From the NCBI RefSeq assembly GCF_001634365.1, contig NZ_CP014579.1:2170001-2234000 (forward strand): a stretch of 64,000 nucleotides of DNA, read 5' to 3'. The position numbers and the translations under genes are program-made. The notes beneath the pieces were generated by a model. It saw nothing but the letters and a program-made list of their open reading frames with translations, made no database searches and was not told where the DNA came from. The DNA comes from Paraburkholderia phytofirmans OLGA172. GTDB taxonomy: Bacteria; Pseudomonadota; Gammaproteobacteria; Burkholderiales; Burkholderiaceae. Below, piece by piece: positions 47,336 to 55,662 of this stretch. Position 1 is the first letter of the stretch, and every line of letters begins with the position of its first letter.

Positions 47336-48580
47336 ATGTTTGAGGCCATTTATAGCTATCCGCAAGTGTTGCGTCGTCATCGTGATGGACCATGGGCAGA
47401 GGAGCGTGAGCGTTTTCTTGCGCATTGTGCCGAACAGGGTTTTTCCCGCGCGACACTTCGACAGACCGCTGCTGAACTCCTGGTTGTCGCCCAATACTTC
47501 GATATCAGTGAATCAACGTTCATCGCACATGACGTAGAGGCCGCCGCTGATCGCTGGGTACGCTTTCAGCGTCGACGCCAGCGGATTCAAGATTGTCGTT
47601 GGTCTCGTCAGCGATTCGTTTCAACGGCCAGCTCATGGCTGCGCTTTCTCGATTGCCTGGAGCAGCCACAACAGGAGACCAAACCCTTCGCACATCTGAT
47701 CGACGAATTTTCGGACTTCATGCGCGATGAGCGTGGACTGTCTGCCAAGACCATCGCGGGTCGATGCTGGCAGGTGCGTCACCTTCTCGACAGCTTACAA
47801 ACCGCAAAGCACTCGTTGGCGCGCCTGTCACTCAAAGAGGTGGATGACTATCTGACGATGAAGGCTGATCAGGGCTGGGGGCGAGTAACGATGGCTAGCG
47901 CGGCCAGTGCGTTACGCAGCTTTTTTACCTATGCGGAAATGCGGCGATGGTGCCCATCAGGAATTGCTGCTGGTATTGAAGGTCCGCGCGTATTCAGGGA
48001 AGAAGGACTTCCCCGCAGTCTGGACTGGCAACAGGTGCGTCAACTCATCGCGAGTACGGGTGGCTGCGGTGCCCGGGACATCCGCGATCGTGCAATTCTT
48101 ATGCTGTTTGCCATCTATGGGTTGCGGAGGAGCGAGGTGTCACAGTTGCGACTGGAGGATGTCGACTGGGAACATGAAGTACTTTGCGTTACACGGTCCA
48201 AACTTCGGCGCACACAGGACTATCCGCTGATACCAGTAGTGGGTGACGTCATCCTGCGTTACCTTCAGGAGGTTCGGCCTCGCTCTACCCGCAGGGAGCT
48301 TTTTCTGGCACTCAAAGCTCCGTTCCGCCCACTGTCGATGAACGACATGTATCGGCTTGTGAGAAGCCGTCTCGCTGTGCTGGGCGTCTCGGGTCCATAT
48401 CGCGGCCCGCATTGCCTGAGACACGCGTGCGCTACACATCTTCTCGCCTCGGGCCTCACGCTTAAACAAGTCGGTGACCATCTGGGTCATCGCAGCGCAT
48501 ACGCGACCCGTGTGTACGCGAAGGTCGATCTGGCCGGATTGCGGCAGGTAGCGGAGTTTGATCTCAGGGGGCTGCTATGA
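47336..48580 (+). CDS. ritA: Tyrosine recombinase, first of the RIT trio (RitA-like)
   Basis: The 414-residue protein has a SAM-like core-binding domain at about 110-195 (EFSDFMRDERGLSAKTIAGR) and a catalytic domain with Arg in YGLRRSEVSQLRLEDV, HCLRHACATHLLASG (H-x-x-R), LGHRSAYATRVYAKVDL (His and Tyr). All active residues are present. It starts at ATG 47336 and ends overlapping the next gene by four bases (ATGA). It would cut and rejoin DNA at the element ends together with the two partners. Confidence 0.9.
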   Translation: MFEAIYSYPQVLRRHRDGPWAEERERFLAHCAEQGFSRATLRQTAAELLVVAQYFDISESTFIAHDVEAAADRWVRFQRRRQRIQDCRWSRQRFVSTASSWLRFLDCLEQPQQETKPFAHLIDEFSDFMRDERGLSAKTIAGRCWQVRHLLDSLQTAKHSLARLSLKEVDDYLTMKADQGWGRVTMASAASALRSFFTYAEMRRWCPSGIAAGIEGPRVFREEGLPRSLDWQQVRQLIASTGGCGARDIRDRAILMLFAIYGLRRSEVSQLRLEDVDWEHEVLCVTRSKLRRTQDYPLIPVVGDVILRYLQEVRPRSTRRELFLALKAPFRPLSMNDMYRLVRSRLAVLGVSGPYRGPHCLRHACATHLLASGLTLKQVGDHLGHRSAYATRVYAKVDLAGLRQVAEFDLRGLL

Positions 48581-49446
48581 AGCTCAGCGCTGCAGTGGAC
48601 GAATATGTTCGCCACAAACGCTCTCTCGGCATGAGATTCAACACTGAGGCCCGTACGCTCAAATCCTTTTGTCGGGCCTTGGGCGACGTGTCGATGGCCG
48701 GGGTTAGGCCCGATCGTGTGTACAGTTTCCTGGCGGGTTCTGGGCCGGTCACGGTTTTCTGGAGAAACAAACACTCGGTTCTGCGCGGCTTTTATCGTTT
48801 TGCTTTCGCGCGTGGCTACGCAGCTACGTCTCCGCTGCCGAATATTGTTCCCAAACCTCCACATGCCTTTGTGCCTTACATCTACTCGCGCGAAGAAGTC
48901 AGACGCCTGCTCGAGGCTGCCTCAGCCACACCCCCTTCCCAGGCACGCATCGACCCCGATGTATTGCGCATGCTGCTTCTGATGTTGTATGGCGCCGCTC
49001 TTCGGATTAGCGAGGCGCTGACCCTCACGATGGCAGACGTGGATCTGGAGCAAGCAGTGCTGTGCATCCGCGAGAGCAAGTTCTACAGGACACGGCTGGT
49101 ACCGTTGGGGAGCGACCTCGCTGAGACACTCAGGCAGTTCGTCGTCAGACGCAACCGGCGTTATTCCTGCCGGCCCGACGCGCCTTTGTTTCCGTTCCGA
49201 GATGGCAGGGCATTGAGCCGCAACGCAGCTGAAGTCGCTTTCCGACGTGTAAGAGATAGTGCTGGCGTTCTGCGACACGACGGGGCTCGCTATCAGCCAC
49301 GCCTTCATGATCTGAGGCACGCCGCAGCAGTTCATCGGCTCATTGCCTGGTATCGCAGCGGGGCCGATGTCCAGCGTCTGTTGCCTCAGCTTGCAACCTA
49401 TCTCGGACACGTTCACATTGCCGGTACGCAGCGCTACCTCAAGTGA
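48577..49446 (+). CDS. ritB: Tyrosine recombinase, second of the RIT trio, C-terminus shortened
   Basis: The 289-residue protein has the core-binding start MKLSAAVDEYVRHKRSLGMR and catalytic Arg in LYGAALRISEALTLTMADVD, LHDLRHAAAVHRLIAWYRSG (H-x-x-R), and LGHVHIAGTQRYLK with the Tyr just before the stop. Relatives usually run on for some 20-40 residues after the Tyr. Here the stop directly follows TQRYLK, at the junction where the third gene's start is also lost. Confidence 0.87.
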   Translation: MKLSAAVDEYVRHKRSLGMRFNTEARTLKSFCRALGDVSMAGVRPDRVYSFLAGSGPVTVFWRNKHSVLRGFYRFAFARGYAATSPLPNIVPKPPHAFVPYIYSREEVRRLLEAASATPPSQARIDPDVLRMLLLMLYGAALRISEALTLTMADVDLEQAVLCIRESKFYRTRLVPLGSDLAETLRQFVVRRNRRYSCRPDAPLFPFRDGRALSRNAAEVAFRRVRDSAGVLRHDGARYQPRLHDLRHAAAVHRLIAWYRSGADVQRLLPQLATYLGHVHIAGTQRYLK

Positions 49447-49948
49447 AGCAGCACAGCTTCTGATTCGGGACGTCGACTTGCCAGGCCTGTCCGTCAGGAT
49501 CATTGGTAAAGGAAACAAGCAGCGCCTTTGCCCGTTGTGGCCGACGACGGTCGATCAGCTCATGCCGCTAATCGCTGGGCGCAGCCAACTCGATCATGTG
49601 TTCCTGAACCGCTGTGGCCAGCCAGTCACTCGCTTTGGTATTCATACGTTGGTCGAGCGGTCCGCATCCAGAGCTTGTACGCAAGCCCCTTCATTGGAGA
49701 GTAAGCGTGTCAGTCCACACACGATTCGACATTCCTCCGCGACGGCGCTGCTTCGGGCCGGTGTCGATATCAACACGATCCGCGGCTGGCTGGGCCACGT
49801 ATCACTTAACACGACGAACATCTACGCCGAAATTGATCTGGAAACCAAAGCGAGAGCGTTGGCCACCTGTGCTCCCTCTGATGGCGGTAAATCCAGAAAG
49901 CACTGGCGAGAACAGCCAGAATTGATGAAGTTCCTGCGTGGACTATAG
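49443..49948 (+). pseudogene. ritC: Tyrosine recombinase, third of the RIT trio, N-terminus deleted
   Basis: Family-like sequence begins abruptly at SEAAQLLIRDVDLPGLSVRI and continues through IIGKGNKQRLCPLWP, VSPHTIRHSSATALLRAGVD (H-x-x-R) and WLGHVSLNTTNIYAEIDLET with the Tyr. The whole core-binding domain and the first catalytic Arg, normally just before SEAAQLL, are missing. An ATG-initiated frame from 49343 reads into it through the end of the second gene in another frame, which gives unrelated residues. One deletion joins the two genes. Confidence 0.85.
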
Positions 49949-50011
49949 TTGAAAATATATGTGGTGGCCGATCCGACATTCTGCCCATCGCAACGGTACG
50001 CAATCGATCGC

Positions 50012-50044
50012 CGCCACATATGGACGAACGCCACATTTTGCATA
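50012..50044 (-). repeat. RIT right terminal inverted repeat
   Basis: This is the inverse of 47199-47231 with one mismatch, ending CGCCACATTTTGCATA. It is followed by GTATGAGTTTACCAACATAC and then TATGCG, so that GCATAGTATG and CATACTATGC form a 10-bp stem across the junction. Confidence 0.9.
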
Positions 50045-50070
50045 GTATGAGTTTACCAACATACTATGCG

Positions 50071-50133
50071 GCTAACGTCGCACGTACAGTTCTTAGGGGA
50101 GGATGCGACGGTAACGTCGCATCCTTACCCGAC
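50071..50133 (+). other. Right half of domain V and domain VI of the inner intron
   Basis: GCTAACGTCGCACGTACAGTTC (50071-50092) is the loop and 3' arm of domain V. The segment after it has a GGATGCGACGG/CGTCGCATCC stem for domain VI and ends CTTACCCGAC at 50133. Outer intron sequence follows. Confidence 0.82.
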
Positions 50134-50446
50134 AAACGGTACGCGGTGTGGAGTGGCCTTCGTGAACTGGGCCACCATGGACGACAAGCCGCCGGCGAAT
50201 AGGAAGGGTCCGCCCCGCTCGGAAACTCATGCGGAACAGGGTAAGCCCATCGCGCCGCCGGCAACGGCAGGCGAACCGCAAGGAACGCTGTTGGCGCGGT
50301 GGGTAGAGGATCGTGGAGAAAGCGAACGCCCGGCTGTAATGGACGGGATACGGGCTGAGACATTGCCCGACGCGAAAGCGGGCAGACTTCCGCGTGGTCA
50401 TTCATGGCGAGATAATCTTGACCAATCGTTATACGGGGGAAAGCAG

Positions 50447-51946
50447 ATGACGGCAATGGACGCGAAAGCGCCTGACGCTGGTGCGCCCTCGCGCGCTGCG
50501 CAGATGTGGGACCATGCAAACTGGTCACACATCGAAGCAGAGGTGAAACGACTTCAGACGCGTGTCGCCAAGGCAGTTCGGGAAGGCCGATGGGGCAAGG
50601 TGAACGCATTGCAACGTCTGCTAACCCGCTCGCATGGCGGCAAGATGCTCGCCGTCAAGCGTGTGACGGAGAATCGCGGCAAGAGAACGCCGGGGGTGGA
50701 CGGCAGGATCTGGTCATCACCGGCGGCCAGATGGAAAGGGATGTTGTCGCTCCGTCATCGTGGCTATCGTGCGATGCCGCTGCGGCGTGTCTACATTCCC
50801 AAGAGTAACGGAAAGAAGCGTCCGTTAGGAATCCAGTGTATGCGGTGCCGGGCGATGCAGGCCTTATGGAAGCTCGCTCTGGAACCCGTCGCGGAGACTC
50901 TGGCAGACGCCAATTCCTACGGCTTTCGGCCCAAACGCTCGACCGCCGACGCCATCGAACAGTGCTTCAACGTTCTGGCGAAGCGTGCTTCGCCAGAATG
51001 GATTCTGGAAGGTGACATTCGAGGCTGTTTCGACAACTTCAGTCACTCCTGGTTTCTGGAAAACATACCGATGGATAAGGAGGTTCTGCGCAAGTGGCTT
51101 CGAGCCGGATATATCGATGAGGGAACCCTGTTCGAGTCGCAGGCGGGCACACCCCAAGGGGGTGTCATCTCGCCCGTGATCGCGAATATGGCGTTGGATG
51201 GGCTTGAAGCAGCAGTTCATGCAAGTGTGGGAACATCCACACTTGTCCGCAGAAAGGCTCAGCTCAACGTCGTCCGCTATGCCGATGACTTTGTGGTGAC
51301 TGGCGTGTCGAAAGATGTGCTGGAATCCCGGGTGCTTCCGGCAGTCAGGCAGTTCATGGCGGCTCGGGGTCTGGAGCTCTCGGAAGAGAAAACCCGGATC
51401 ACGAACATAGCGACGGGTTTCGATTTCCTCGGCCAGAACGTACGCAAGTACGACGGCAAGCTGCTAATCAAGCCAGCGAACAAGAGCATCAAGTCGCTGC
51501 TTGACAAGGTCAGGGGAATCATCAAGGACAACGCGAGCGCCACGCAGGAGGCGTTGATACGCCAGCTCAACCCGGTGATCCGGGGATGGGCCCAGTATCA
51601 CCGTCACGTCGTGTCGAAAGTGACCTTCTCCTCAATCGACTCACACATCTGGCGACGGCTCTGGAAATGGGCGAAGCGTCGACACCCCATGAAAGGAGCC
51701 CGGTGGGTCAGGCAACGGTACTTCCGGCGTGACGGATACCGGTTCTGGGATTTTGCGACAAAGGGTTCAACCGAGGGTGACACCTGCGGTCTGCAACTCT
51801 TCCGCGCAACGACGGTTGTGATTCAGCGGCACGTCAAAATCCGGGGACTGGCAAATCCGTTTGATCCGGCATGGACCACTTACTTTGCTCGCCGTCGAAC
51901 CGCGAAACGTTCCGCCGGCCTGCCCGGTGCCACCCAATGGTGCTGA
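50447..51946 (+). CDS. ltrA: Group II intron reverse transcriptase/maturase without endonuclease domain (outer intron)
   Basis: The 499-residue protein starts at ATG 50447, aligned with the inner maturase start; a longer frame to 50066 is only intron domain I being read. RT motifs are VTENRGKRTPGVDGRIW, IPKSNGKKRPLGIQCMRCR, ILEGDIRGCFDNFSHSWF, AGTPQGGVISPVIANM and YADD (278-281, RYADDFVVTG), followed by the maturase domain. The protein ends DPAWTTYFARRRTAKRSAGL just where the inner maturase continues into its HNH domain, so the endonuclease is absent. It could splice but may need another way to prime insertion. Confidence 0.9.
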   Translation: MTAMDAKAPDAGAPSRAAQMWDHANWSHIEAEVKRLQTRVAKAVREGRWGKVNALQRLLTRSHGGKMLAVKRVTENRGKRTPGVDGRIWSSPAARWKGMLSLRHRGYRAMPLRRVYIPKSNGKKRPLGIQCMRCRAMQALWKLALEPVAETLADANSYGFRPKRSTADAIEQCFNVLAKRASPEWILEGDIRGCFDNFSHSWFLENIPMDKEVLRKWLRAGYIDEGTLFESQAGTPQGGVISPVIANMALDGLEAAVHASVGTSTLVRRKAQLNVVRYADDFVVTGVSKDVLESRVLPAVRQFMAARGLELSEEKTRITNIATGFDFLGQNVRKYDGKLLIKPANKSIKSLLDKVRGIIKDNASATQEALIRQLNPVIRGWAQYHRHVVSKVTFSSIDSHIWRRLWKWAKRRHPMKGARWVRQRYFRRDGYRFWDFATKGSTEGDTCGLQLFRATTVVIQRHVKIRGLANPFDPAWTTYFARRRTAKRSAGLPGATQWC

Positions 51947-51957
51947 AGGAATGGCTT

Positions 51958-52032
51958 GAGCCGGATGCGGGGCGACTCGCACGTCCGGTTCTTAGGGGGC
52001 GGCGGCGCAGTGATGCGTCGCTGCTACCCGAC
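51958..52032 (+). other. Domains V and VI of the outer intron
   Basis: Domain V is 51958-51991 (GAGCCGGATGCG with CGCACGTCCGGTTC, loop GGGCGACT). The following GGCGGCGGCGCAG and its partner form domain VI, ending CTGCTACCCGAC at the exon. These elements look intact, unlike those of the inner intron. Confidence 0.8.
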
Positions 52033-53121
52033 AAGGAGTCGATCACGGTGGCGTACGCGGTCGGCATGGGCGACGTGGAACTGCTGGGCAAGACCGGCAC
52101 CATGAAGGCTGATATCGATCGCCTGTGCAAGCGTCTGCAGTCGAAAGCGCGGCACGTACACGTTGTCTATGAGGCGGGACCGTGTGGCTATGGACTTTAC
52201 CGGGAGCTCGTCCACAAAGGATTCGACTGCATGGTGTGCGCGCCATCGCTGATTCCGAAGAAGCCAGGTGAGCGCGTCAAGACAGACCGTCGTGATGCGC
52301 TCAAACTGGTGCGCTCACTGCGCGCCGGTGACCTGTCAGCGGTGCACGTACCGGACGTCAACGATGAGGCGTTCCGCGATCTGGCCCGTGCCTGGGCAGC
52401 AGCGAAAGCGGATCTCCGGCAGGCACGCCAACGGCTCAAGTCCTTTCTGCTCGCGCACGGTGTTCGCTATACAGGTAATGCCAACTGGGGGCCCGCGCAC
52501 CGGCGATGGGTGAGCACATTTGCCTTCCCAAACCACTGGCAGCAACTGGCCTTCGACGAGTGCCGCCGCACAATTGAAGACAGGCTCGCGCAATGTGACC
52601 GCCTCGAGGCAGCGCTGCGTGAGGCCGTCGTCCACTGGCGGTTCTATCCGGCCGTACTGGGCCTGCAGACCATGCGCGGTGTGAAGTTCATCACCGCCGT
52701 CGGCATGCTCTCCGAGTTGGGCGACCTCTCACGCTTCAAACACCCGCGCCAGCTGATGGCCTGGCTTGGCGTGACGCCATCAGAACACTCTTCGGGCGAG
52801 CGCCGCCGACAGGGCAGCATCACGAAGAACGGCAACAGCTATGCAAGAAAGCTGCTCGTCGAGGCGGCCTGGAGCTACCGTTACCCCGCACGCGTGAGTC
52901 CTGACATCCAGCGACGGCATGAAGGTATCCCCAAGCCCATCATCGACCGTGCCTGGGACGCACAGGTTCGACTGTGCCGCCGATATCGCAAGCTCGCCGC
53001 ACGCGGCAAGAACGTGAATATCGCTGTTGTCGCCGTCGCTCGCGAGCTCGCGGGATTCATCTGGGACATCAGCCGGCTGGCCATGTCGCTTGCCGTACCG
53101 AGCCACCCCCAGGCATCGTAG

Positions 53122-53822
53122 CCGTGGGCCCTGGTAGCGACTGACAAATAGCAAGCTGAAGGAGTTTCCTGAAGGCGGCGTAGCCCGGCACCCGAGTAAC
53201 CCGCGATCGGACTATGCAACGGATGTCATCCGATTTGCGGCTTTAGATAGCGGCAGGCTCATGGGGCGGACCTCTGTAATGCCGTAACCAACCCGCGGAT
53301 ATCAGTGCGATCCACCGTCGAGACTTACTGCTACGCCGCCCTCAGGAAATTCTCGCGCCTATGGAACGAAAGCGACGAAAACCGATCCCGATTGACACGG
53401 AAAGTCATATCAGTCCGTCGGCCATCAACAGAGGTTCGCCGGAGAGAACCAAACGGCCGCTTCCTTCTATTAAACGGCCTGCTGTGAAAGGGACATTTGT
53501 AACGCAACTCGGACGTTGAGGGCCGGATATCAGGCGGACGGACTGAAGCACCGACAATGCCATTCCGGGTCGGAGAGTACGCGACAACGTCTGAACTTTT
53601 TATCTCTTCAACGAAACGTCGGACCCGGTCCGCCAGCGAACGCGGCAAGGCCGATGTTTGCGCCATTGCCCCTGCTGGAAGCAGCCTATATCGCCGACGA
53701 GTAGAATGATCCTGCTGCACAGGGACGGGTTGCGCAAGCGCACTTCATTGGCCCTTGCCAGTCGTCAGTCGATCTTGCGTGACTCGTTAAGAGTCGGAAT
53801 CTGCAAAGACAGGGGAATCGAT
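53122..53822. other. End of the IS110 element and intergenic region
   Basis: The first part (to about 53300) should be the 3' end of the IS110-type element that hosts the twintron; its edge is not clear. The rest holds no recognisable gene. Frames with repeated Arg residues on the minus strand (53331-53720) have no family resemblance. Confidence 0.35.
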
Positions 53823-55334
53823 ATGGAAAAGCGCATCCAGAATTCATATCTCGCGTCCAAAGTGATGCCAGCTGATCGGGCGGCGGCGGAAATTCTTCCG
53901 GGCATGATCGTCGGAATGAGTGGGTTTACCGGCTCGGGATACCCCAAGGCGGTGCCCCTGGCGTTGGCGGCACGCATCGAAGATGCGCATGCCCGCGGAG
54001 AAAAGTTCGCACTTCGCATACTGACGGGCGCCTCCACTGCTCCGGAACTGGACGGTGCGCTCGCCAAAGTGGGGGGCATCGACTTTCGCTTGCCCTACCA
54101 GTCCGATCCGGAATTGCGGGCACGGATCAACCGTGGCGAGATTGAGTACATGGATATCCACCTGGGGCAGGTCGCGCAGTACACCTGGTTTGGGTTCCTT
54201 GGCAAGATCGACGTGGCAGTCATTGAAGTTTCCGGCATATTGCCCGACGGACGTTTGATTCCATCGACATCGGTCGGCAACAACAAGACGTGGCTTGACC
54301 TGGCCGACAAAGTCATCATCGAAGTGAATTCGGCTCAACCTGCCGGTCTGAACGGAATGCACGACATCTACTACGGTACGGCGTTGCCACCGGATCGCCA
54401 GCCGATTCCTTTGGTCCGTCCCGGTGACCGTATTGGGGAGCCGTACCTGCGCGTCGACCCATCGAAAGTGGTCGCCGTTGTGGAAACCCACGGTCCTGAC
54501 CGGCTGGGCCGATTCGCTCAGCCGGATGACAGCAGCATTCGAATTGCGAATCACCTGGTAGAGTTCTTCCGGCATGAAATCGCCAAGGAAAGGCTCGGGC
54601 AGCAGTTGTTGCCGTTGCAGTCCGGGGTAGGGAATATCGCCAATGCGGTGTTGAGCGGGCTTCGCGACGGCGGATTTGAAGGGCTTACTGCGTTTACGGA
54701 AGTGATTCAGGATGGGATGCTGGATCTGATCAGGACCGATACCATTCGCACCGCATCGGCGACGGCCCTGTCCCTGAGCCCGGAAGGTGTCGAAGAATTC
54801 AACCGCAATATCGACCACTACCACAGCCGCGTCGTTCTGCGTCCCCAGGAGATCTCAAACCACGCCGAGCTGGTTCGCAGGTTGGGCTGTATCGCCATCA
54901 ACGGAATGGTTGAAGCCGATATCTATGGCAACGTCAACTCAACACACGTGGCCGGCACTTCGATCATCAACGGCATCGGCGGCTCGGGCGATTTCGCTCG
55001 CAATGGCTTTCTTGCGTGCTTCGTTACGCCGAGTACAGCCAAGAATGGAGCGATCTCCTGCATCGTGCCAATGGTCAGCCACGTCGACCACACCGAGCAT
55101 GACGTCACCGTGATCGTCACGGAACAGGGACTGGCAGACCTGCGCGGGTTGTCGCCCAAGCAACGAGCGCGTGTTGTCATCGACAATTGCGCTCACCCGG
55201 ATTACAGACCGCTTCTGCAAGACTATTTCGAACGCGCCTGCCGTGACAGTGTGGGGAAGCACACCCCGCACCTGCTTGGCGAAGCCTTGTCGTGGCACCA
55301 GCGGTTCACTGAAATCGGACGTATGAAGCCCTGA
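53823..55334 (+). CDS. Acetyl-CoA hydrolase/CoA-transferase family protein, succinyl-CoA:acetate transferase-like
   Basis: The 503-residue protein has the two CoA-transferase halves. MSGFTGSGYPKAVPLALAAR is near the N-terminus, GVGNIANAVLSGLRDGGF and FTEVIQDGMLDL (candidate catalytic Glu) are in the middle, and GIGGSGDFARNGFLACFVTP and VSHVDHTEHDVTVIVTEQGL are near the C-terminus. This matches the Cat1/SucCoA-transferase (YgfH, AarC) group that moves CoA between succinyl-CoA and acetate or propionate. The ATG at 53823 sets the start; 55 open codons upstream are unlike the family. Neighbours give no pathway hint. Confidence 0.88.
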   Translation: MEKRIQNSYLASKVMPADRAAAEILPGMIVGMSGFTGSGYPKAVPLALAARIEDAHARGEKFALRILTGASTAPELDGALAKVGGIDFRLPYQSDPELRARINRGEIEYMDIHLGQVAQYTWFGFLGKIDVAVIEVSGILPDGRLIPSTSVGNNKTWLDLADKVIIEVNSAQPAGLNGMHDIYYGTALPPDRQPIPLVRPGDRIGEPYLRVDPSKVVAVVETHGPDRLGRFAQPDDSSIRIANHLVEFFRHEIAKERLGQQLLPLQSGVGNIANAVLSGLRDGGFEGLTAFTEVIQDGMLDLIRTDTIRTASATALSLSPEGVEEFNRNIDHYHSRVVLRPQEISNHAELVRRLGCIAINGMVEADIYGNVNSTHVAGTSIINGIGGSGDFARNGFLACFVTPSTAKNGAISCIVPMVSHVDHTEHDVTVIVTEQGLADLRGLSPKQRARVVIDNCAHPDYRPLLQDYFERACRDSVGKHTPHLLGEALSWHQRFTEIGRMKP

Positions 55335-55399
55335 TCGTAGCCGCCATCCCTTTTATTGAGGGCGTGGGCGCCTTCCGTCGCACGACCGGCAGGCGCCTT

Positions 55400-55590
55400 T
55401 CAGTGATTCCGGTAGGCGAGGAAATGAACCGAGCTTGCCAAGCCGGGGAAGTCCTTATAGGGGATCTGATTCGGGTGAACATCAAACTCCCTGAATATGC
55501 GGCGATGCACACGAGGCCAGGAGGCGTGCAGTAAGAAGTGCGCCCATGCGATGTAAGCTTGTGAACACAGTTTCGGCGAAACACGGCACA
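55400..55590 (-). pseudogene. Possible relic of an unidentified protein C-terminus
   Basis: The minus-strand frame ending at 55400 reads QAYIAWAHFLLHASWPRVHR and FREFDVHPNQIPYKDFPG, a composition like real protein and unlike the shadow frames around it. No start, domain or family is recognised. It lies between the CoA-transferase and the FUSC gene. Confidence 0.25.
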
Positions 55591-55662
55591 CTGCTGGTCG
55601 TGCCACTGCGAGCCCGGCCGAACTGCCGGGCGAGAGACTGATCTCCCAAGCGATTTGCTCCG

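Larger units (their letters stand above)
47199..50070 (+). mobile_element. Recombinase-in-trio (RIT) element inserted in domain V
   Basis: Two 33-bp inverted repeats (47199-47231 and 50012-50044) beginning TATGC.AAATGTGGCG enclose three consecutive tyrosine recombinase genes with overlapping ends, the signature of RIT elements. TATGCG occurs at both outer limits (47199-47204 and 50065-50070). About 20 bp beyond the right inverted repeat (50045-50064) has no counterpart on the left. The third gene and the end of the second are damaged by one deletion, so this copy is probably not mobile. Confidence 0.88.
44868..50133 (+). mobile_element. Inner group II intron, interrupted by a RIT element
   Basis: The 5' end GTGCGACATGAAGTCGC and the following 300 bp run parallel to the outer intron (for example GAAACCGGTCGTTCCGTCGA against GAAACCGGTTGTTCCATCAA). 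The 3' end CATCCTTACCCGAC is at 50133. Outer sequence resumes directly: GGCTTGGACCA before and AAACGGTACGCGG after. The inner intron has the uninterrupted equivalent GGCTTGAACCAAAATGGTAC at its own matching place (about 45148), which fixes both boundaries. It encodes its own maturase (45482-47185). Its domain V is split by a RIT element. Confidence 0.9.
44572..52032 (+). mobile_element. Outer group II intron (twintron host)
   Basis: The 5' end is GTGCGACCTGAAAG, matching the conserved group II GUGYG start. The 3' end is domain V (51958-51991, GAGCCGGATGCG paired with CGCACGTCCGGTTC) followed by a domain VI-like stem and a final CTACCCGAC. The intron interrupts an IS110 transposase gene. It carries a reverse transcriptase/maturase gene (50447-51946) in the domain IV position and is interrupted in its domain I region by a second intron at 44868-50133. 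Without that insert it would be about 2.2 kb. Confidence 0.88.
44530..53121 (+). pseudogene. IS110-family transposase split by a group II intron between codons 14 and 15
   Basis: The first exon (44530-44571) is ATG plus 13 codons, MENDSTVYVGLDVH. It contains the first catalytic Asp (GLDVH). The rest (52033-53121) begins KESITVAYAVGMGDVELLGK, and together they make a 376-residue protein with GLDVHKESITVA in frame, a normal IS110 start. Other motifs are YEAGPCGYGLYR, KTDRRDALKLVRSL, LQTMRGVKFITAVGMLSELG and LGVTPSEHSSGERRRQ. Everything between the exons is a group II intron. The gene is silent unless the intron is spliced, and an inserted element within the intron should prevent that. Confidence 0.9.

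Noticed and set aside
47336..49948. Phage or integrative-element integrases
   Set aside because: Three adjacent overlapping tyrosine recombinases between inverted repeats fit a RIT element; no phage or conjugation genes are present.
50066..50446. N-terminal extension of the outer maturase frame
   Set aside because: It reads through the end of the inner intron and outer domain I. The ATG at 50447 aligns with the inner maturase start.
51871..52032. N-terminal 54 residues of the frame reading into the IS110 transposase
   Set aside because: They are a translation of the end of the maturase gene and of intron domains V and VI. The real N-terminus is the exon at 44530-44571.
53331..53720. 129-codon minus-strand frame
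   Set aside because: Arg-rich, no motif and no neighbour on that strand; judged a chance frame.
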